NCBI GenBank assembly: GCA_003990705.1
Contig: AP018319.1
Span: 248,001-312,000 of the forward strand
Source of the DNA: Nostoc sp. HK-01
Lineage (GTDB): Bacteria > Cyanobacteriota > Cyanobacteriia > Cyanobacteriales > Nostocaceae
Direction: 5' to 3'
DNA length: 64,000 bases
In this document: in pieces, positions 61,233 through 64,000 of the stretch
How the letters are laid out: each line of letters begins with the position of its first letter
Numbering within the stretch: position 1 is the first letter of the stretch
Notes under the pieces: model-generated
Seen by the model: only the letters and a program-made list of their open reading frames with translations
What the model was told of the DNA's origin: nothing
Databases searched by the model: none
Translations under genes and position numbers: made by a program

Positions 61233-61694
61233 CTAGTAGGGACTCAAAGCAGGTTCTCCGGCACTGTTAGTCCAGATGTCGTCCGGCAACGCTCGATCTC
61301 GGTGACACACCAGATCGAGGTCAGGATAAGTGATTGTGTCTACTGCTGATCGGGTGCCGACTACTAGGCATCGCGTTGCCTGGGAGCTACGATTCTCAAG
61401 ACAGTGATCTACTGGCACTCCTGCTGGAAACGTTGCGGCATCGCCAGGACGTAGTATAGTCTCTGCGTCTCCTTCAATGAGTACGATCACCCCTTCAAGG
61501 ACATAGACCATTTCATCCTCAGCACTATGCCAATGCTTGAGTGATGAACGAGAGCCAGGTTGCAGGATTTCGATGAACGCACCGAACTGGGTAAGCCCTC
61601 CTGCTTCGCTAATCCAGAGCCTGTGATCTTGTTTGTGCGCGGTGTGAGAAGGGTTTTCCTCTATGACGAGACGTTCGGGAGTGATAACAGTCAT
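61233..61694 (-). CDS. Cupin-domain protein
   Basis: 153 residues. Cupin motif 1: SRSSLKHWHSAEDEMVYVLEG (His-x-His-x(n)-Glu); motif 2: PGDAATFPAGVPVDHCLEN. A metal-binding single-domain cupin. Substrate unknown. The 150 bp upstream of its 3' end (61080-61230) has only a stray helix-like fragment. Located 250 bp from the SDR gene on the same strand. Confidence 0.8.
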   Translation of the reverse strand: MTVITPERLVIEENPSHTAHKQDHRLWISEAGGLTQFGAFIEILQPGSRSSLKHWHSAEDEMVYVLEGVIVLIEGDAETILRPGDAATFPAGVPVDHCLENRSSQATRCLVVGTRSAVDTITYPDLDLVCHRDRALPDDIWTNSAGEPALSPY

Positions 61695-61942
61695 GCTGAC
61701 ACCTCTAGGAATTTTGGGGCAATATCCATTCCATTATGTCTTTAGCTTGTATTGACAAGAACTTACGCATTATCTGACTTTAAGAATATTTTGGAAAGTT
61801 TTGGAAGAAGATGTTGGGCAAATTGTCAGCTGACAGGACTACTCATCTGTTAAGGCTAGGATTACGCTGGGCAAATATCAAGAATCCCGTATCCGGCACT
61901 TCCACCAAGTTTTGTCACATTACATCAATCATCCAGGCTAAT

Positions 61943-62746
61943 TTATTGACCACCAGTAAGCTCCAAGTTAAAGCCAGTTATGTAACTTGCTTCATCACTC
62001 ATCAGAAATGCAACTCCATTTGCGACCTCGGCTAAAGTTCCCAAACGGCGCATTGGCACTGAATTAATCATCTGTTGCTCAACTACCTCCGGGTCAGCAT
62101 CAAAGTACTGAGAACCAACAGCTGCTTGCAATTGTGTTTGCCGCGTCCACATAAAACCAGGGCCGATAAGCGCCGGGGACATAGCATTTACCCGGATGCC
62201 GTAAGGGGCTAAGTCTTTGGCTGCTGTCTGAGTCATTCCAATCACGGCAAATTTGGAAGCTGCATAAGCTAACATATTCGGCGGCCCGACTACGCCTGCA
62301 TAACTAGCCATGTTAACAATGACACCTCCACCGCCACAACGCAAGTGCTGTGCAGCTATCTTCAGAATGTGGAAAACACCAACAACGTTAATATTGATCA
62401 CCTTTTGAAAGTCATCTAATGGATATTCATCTGTTTTAGTAAAAAGTCCTTGATAACCTGCATTATTGAATATATAATCAATCCGCCTAAATTGCTCAAA
62501 AGCATCACTAAAGGTTTTGGTAACATCATCATCAGATGTCACATCACAGCGAAAGATGCCAACAGGAACGTTGTAATCTTTTAGCTCCTCAGCCACATCT
62601 ACCATCTTGGGTTCATTTACATCTAACAGCACTACACCTGCACCATGAGCAGCAAAACGATGTGCAGTTGCCTTCGCAATATCGCCCGCACCACCAGTAA
62701 TTAAGATAGTCTTACCTGCAAACTGATAGGTTGCTTTTGCCGTCAT
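61943..62746 (-). CDS. Short-chain dehydrogenase/reductase
   Basis: 267 residues from ATG 62746, with AAGGTG 7 bp upstream; the in-frame GTG 9 bp earlier overlaps that site. Cofactor motif TGGAGDIAKATA, Asp in LLDVNEP (suggests NAD preference), NNAGYQG, catalytic Ser in NMASYAGVV and YAASK. C-terminus VAFLMSDEASYITGFNLELTGGQ complete. Substrate unknown. Confidence 0.9.
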   Translation of the reverse strand: MTAKATYQFAGKTILITGGAGDIAKATAHRFAAHGAGVVLLDVNEPKMVDVAEELKDYNVPVGIFRCDVTSDDDVTKTFSDAFEQFRRIDYIFNNAGYQGLFTKTDEYPLDDFQKVININVVGVFHILKIAAQHLRCGGGGVIVNMASYAGVVGPPNMLAYAASKFAVIGMTQTAAKDLAPYGIRVNAMSPALIGPGFMWTRQTQLQAAVGSQYFDADPEVVEQQMINSVPMRRLGTLAEVANGVAFLMSDEASYITGFNLELTGGQ

Positions 62747-62904
62747 AATTTTCACCTTTGATTGAAGGATTGATGAGACAAGTGTGAGCGTAAAGCTACA
62801 TTGTGAGGATTATGAACTTTACACTAAACGTTTCAAATAGAACAACTACCATTGGTTTGGCATGATACACAAAATCAAAATAAGCCTTGCAATTGACCTA
62901 ACCA

Positions 62905-63318
62905 ATGCCGTTAATCACATCAATCAAAGTGGGAACCCTAAAAATAGTTGCACTGCCCATGACTATGAAAATCTTGAATTTCCTAAAACCCAAACCAGCC
63001 CAACCAACTATTGAAAGCTATGGGCAAACGGGAAGTGGACTAGAGCTTGTTCAGATTCAGCCGATTATGGAATGGCTATTCGCCAGCTTGCTGAATGCAG
63101 GGTATTATGGCAAGTCGCATATCATTTGGCACAACGGAGATCAACTAGAGCCGAGTTTAGAGCAGATGTTGAAGAAAGCAATGCGCCGGGGTGAGCCAAT
63201 TTTTCTTTATCGCTGTGGTTTTAGGGTATCGCCATTACCTGAAGCATACTATTGGCGTATGATGAGCGAATATCCTTCAATGCGAATGTATCAACTCGAA
63301 GCCAGGGATGGCAAATAA
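62905..63318 (+). CDS. Hypothetical protein
   Basis: 137 residues from ATG 62905, but the true start may be the ATG at 62959 or 62965 (MKILNFLKPKP), since the first 18 residues look untypical. The body is alpha/beta: PIMEWLFASLLNAGYYGKSHI, then KKAMRRGEPIFLYRCGFRV. No family recognised. Confidence 0.5.
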   Translation: MPLITSIKVGTLKIVALPMTMKILNFLKPKPAQPTIESYGQTGSGLELVQIQPIMEWLFASLLNAGYYGKSHIIWHNGDQLEPSLEQMLKKAMRRGEPIFLYRCGFRVSPLPEAYYWRMMSEYPSMRMYQLEARDGK

Positions 63319-63514
63319 GTGATTTGGGCAAAGTTGCAGAGTTAGGATATTTGCAAATCTTAATACTTTGTTAAATGACTACCTAGAGAAAAATGGGTAA
63401 ACAATGGGTAGTTTCCCGACTATTTTTAACTAAGCGATTCAGGGATGATTAATTGTATAGAAAACTGCTGGCAAAAATTTTATAGCTGGCATTTAATAAA
63501 CTGTGTACAAAACT

Positions 63515-63542
63515 AAGCCCTGAATTTTTATCAGGGCTTTTT
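63515..63542 (+). terminator. Intrinsic terminator
   Basis: AAGCCCTGA (63515-63523) and TCAGGGCTT (63531-63539) form a perfect 9-bp stem followed by TTT. It is about 200 bp after the nearest plus-strand gene, so it may end that transcript or a short RNA. The sequence 63319-63514 shows nothing else. Confidence 0.72.
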
Positions 63543-63605
63543 AAATATAAAAAGATGTGGCGGTTGGTGATGGGGCGCTGGAAAGGAAAGCTGGCGATAA
63601 AGTAG

Positions 63606-63790
63606 GGATTGATGCGATCGCTTCTCCCCAAACGTAACATCCCTCTGACTGATGCAGATTTAGCGTCTTTAGAAGAACTGCTGTTCAATGCCGAAGCAGT
63701 CGAAAGCCGAGAGAGGTTTGAGGAAGTCTACGGGAATAACCTCAGCCTCAAGCTATTCATTCGTCAGTTGGTTGGTTTAGACAGTGATTT
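63606..63790 (+). pseudogene. Fragment of a type I restriction enzyme HsdR C-terminal domain
   Basis: The frame gives LTDADLASLEELLFNAEAVE then SRERFEEVYGNNLSLKLFIR and QLVGLD, the EcoEI-type R-subunit C-terminal motif. Beyond 63785 it runs into a dispersed repeat. No helicase or nuclease part is nearby, so this is a stray remnant of a restriction system. Confidence 0.6.
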
Positions 63791-64000
63791 GCGATACCTG
63801 ACGGTAAGCCGCAAAGCGGCTTGTCGTGAGACATTTCTTGCATTTTCAACGCAAAGTTGAAAGGATATTTTTCGAGGTAGGTAATGGTTATTACTTTTAG
63901 CTATTGCTCCACTGCGCTCTTGTAATTCGCCAATTTACCTCGCTCCAACCTCGGTTGACCATCCATGTGGAACCTGGACGGATGGAAACTACTTCTGCTC

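Overview
The window reads as part of a plasmid, or a plasmid-like accessory replicon, from a filamentous heterocyst-type cyanobacterium (Nostoc/Anabaena/Calothrix-like). The evidence is many GCGATCGC (HIP1) sites, Nostocales-type interspersed repeats, a CyRepA1-type plasmid replication protein, typical cyanobacterial families (two-partner-secretion and CHAT proteins, zinc-ribbon Ser/Thr kinase with TPRs, an RpaB-like regulator, DUF5674) and a very high load of mobile and broken genes. The genus is inferred from style, not from a marker gene.

Layout. 0-3.3 kb: right part of a Tn7/Tn5053-like transposon (tnsB 3' part, tnsC, tniQ) followed by four 19-bp repeats that look like its TnsB-binding end. 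3.3-4.2 kb: remnants of an ISAs1 element and of a bile-acid/Na+ symporter gene. 4.2-5.9 kb: two tyrosine recombinases. 6-11.1 kb: replication region on the minus strand, with the large CyRepA1 gene and two small unknown genes, interleaved with two copies of a structured, promoter- and terminator-bearing RNA element on the plus strand. 11.9-21.3 kb: a signalling/cell-fate-like block. It has an NB-ARC ATPase, a Ser/Thr kinase-TPR and a secreted TPR protein on plus, converging on a TPS haemagglutinin-CHAT protease pair on minus.

23.2-35.5 kb: a defence island. It holds a DISARM-like operon (DrmE-like genes, drmA, drmB) whose second gene is cut by an IS903-type element, and a NERD-nuclease/UvrD-like helicase gene. 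35.5-45.5 kb: plasmid-type genes of mostly unknown function, including two coiled-coil/KorB-like proteins, helix-turn-helix proteins and another IS5-family element. 45.6-52.1 kb: an SDR gene split by a truncated tnpB element, dinB, a photolyase, a plasmid-borne IF-3 paralogue and a full tnpB element.

52.3-64 kb: an RpaB-like response regulator, a TM2 protein, a fasciclin protein, a broken integrase copy, a 5'-truncated histidine kinase, a truncated SNase, an S1/P1 nuclease, a DUF5674 pair, a 2OG-Fe(II) oxygenase, a cupin, an SDR, and an HsdR fragment.

Three themes stand out. First, the duplicated RNA element beside the replication gene shows stem-preserving base changes between copies and is the best candidate for something undescribed. 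Second, LexA-box-like sites precede dinB, the photolyase and one unknown gene, suggesting a plasmid-borne DNA-damage response. Third, the DISARM-like locus lacks drmC and a methyltransferase and has been interrupted by an insertion sequence that can be removed on paper to restore the reading frame. No CRISPR array, tRNA, rRNA or ParA/ParB pair was seen.
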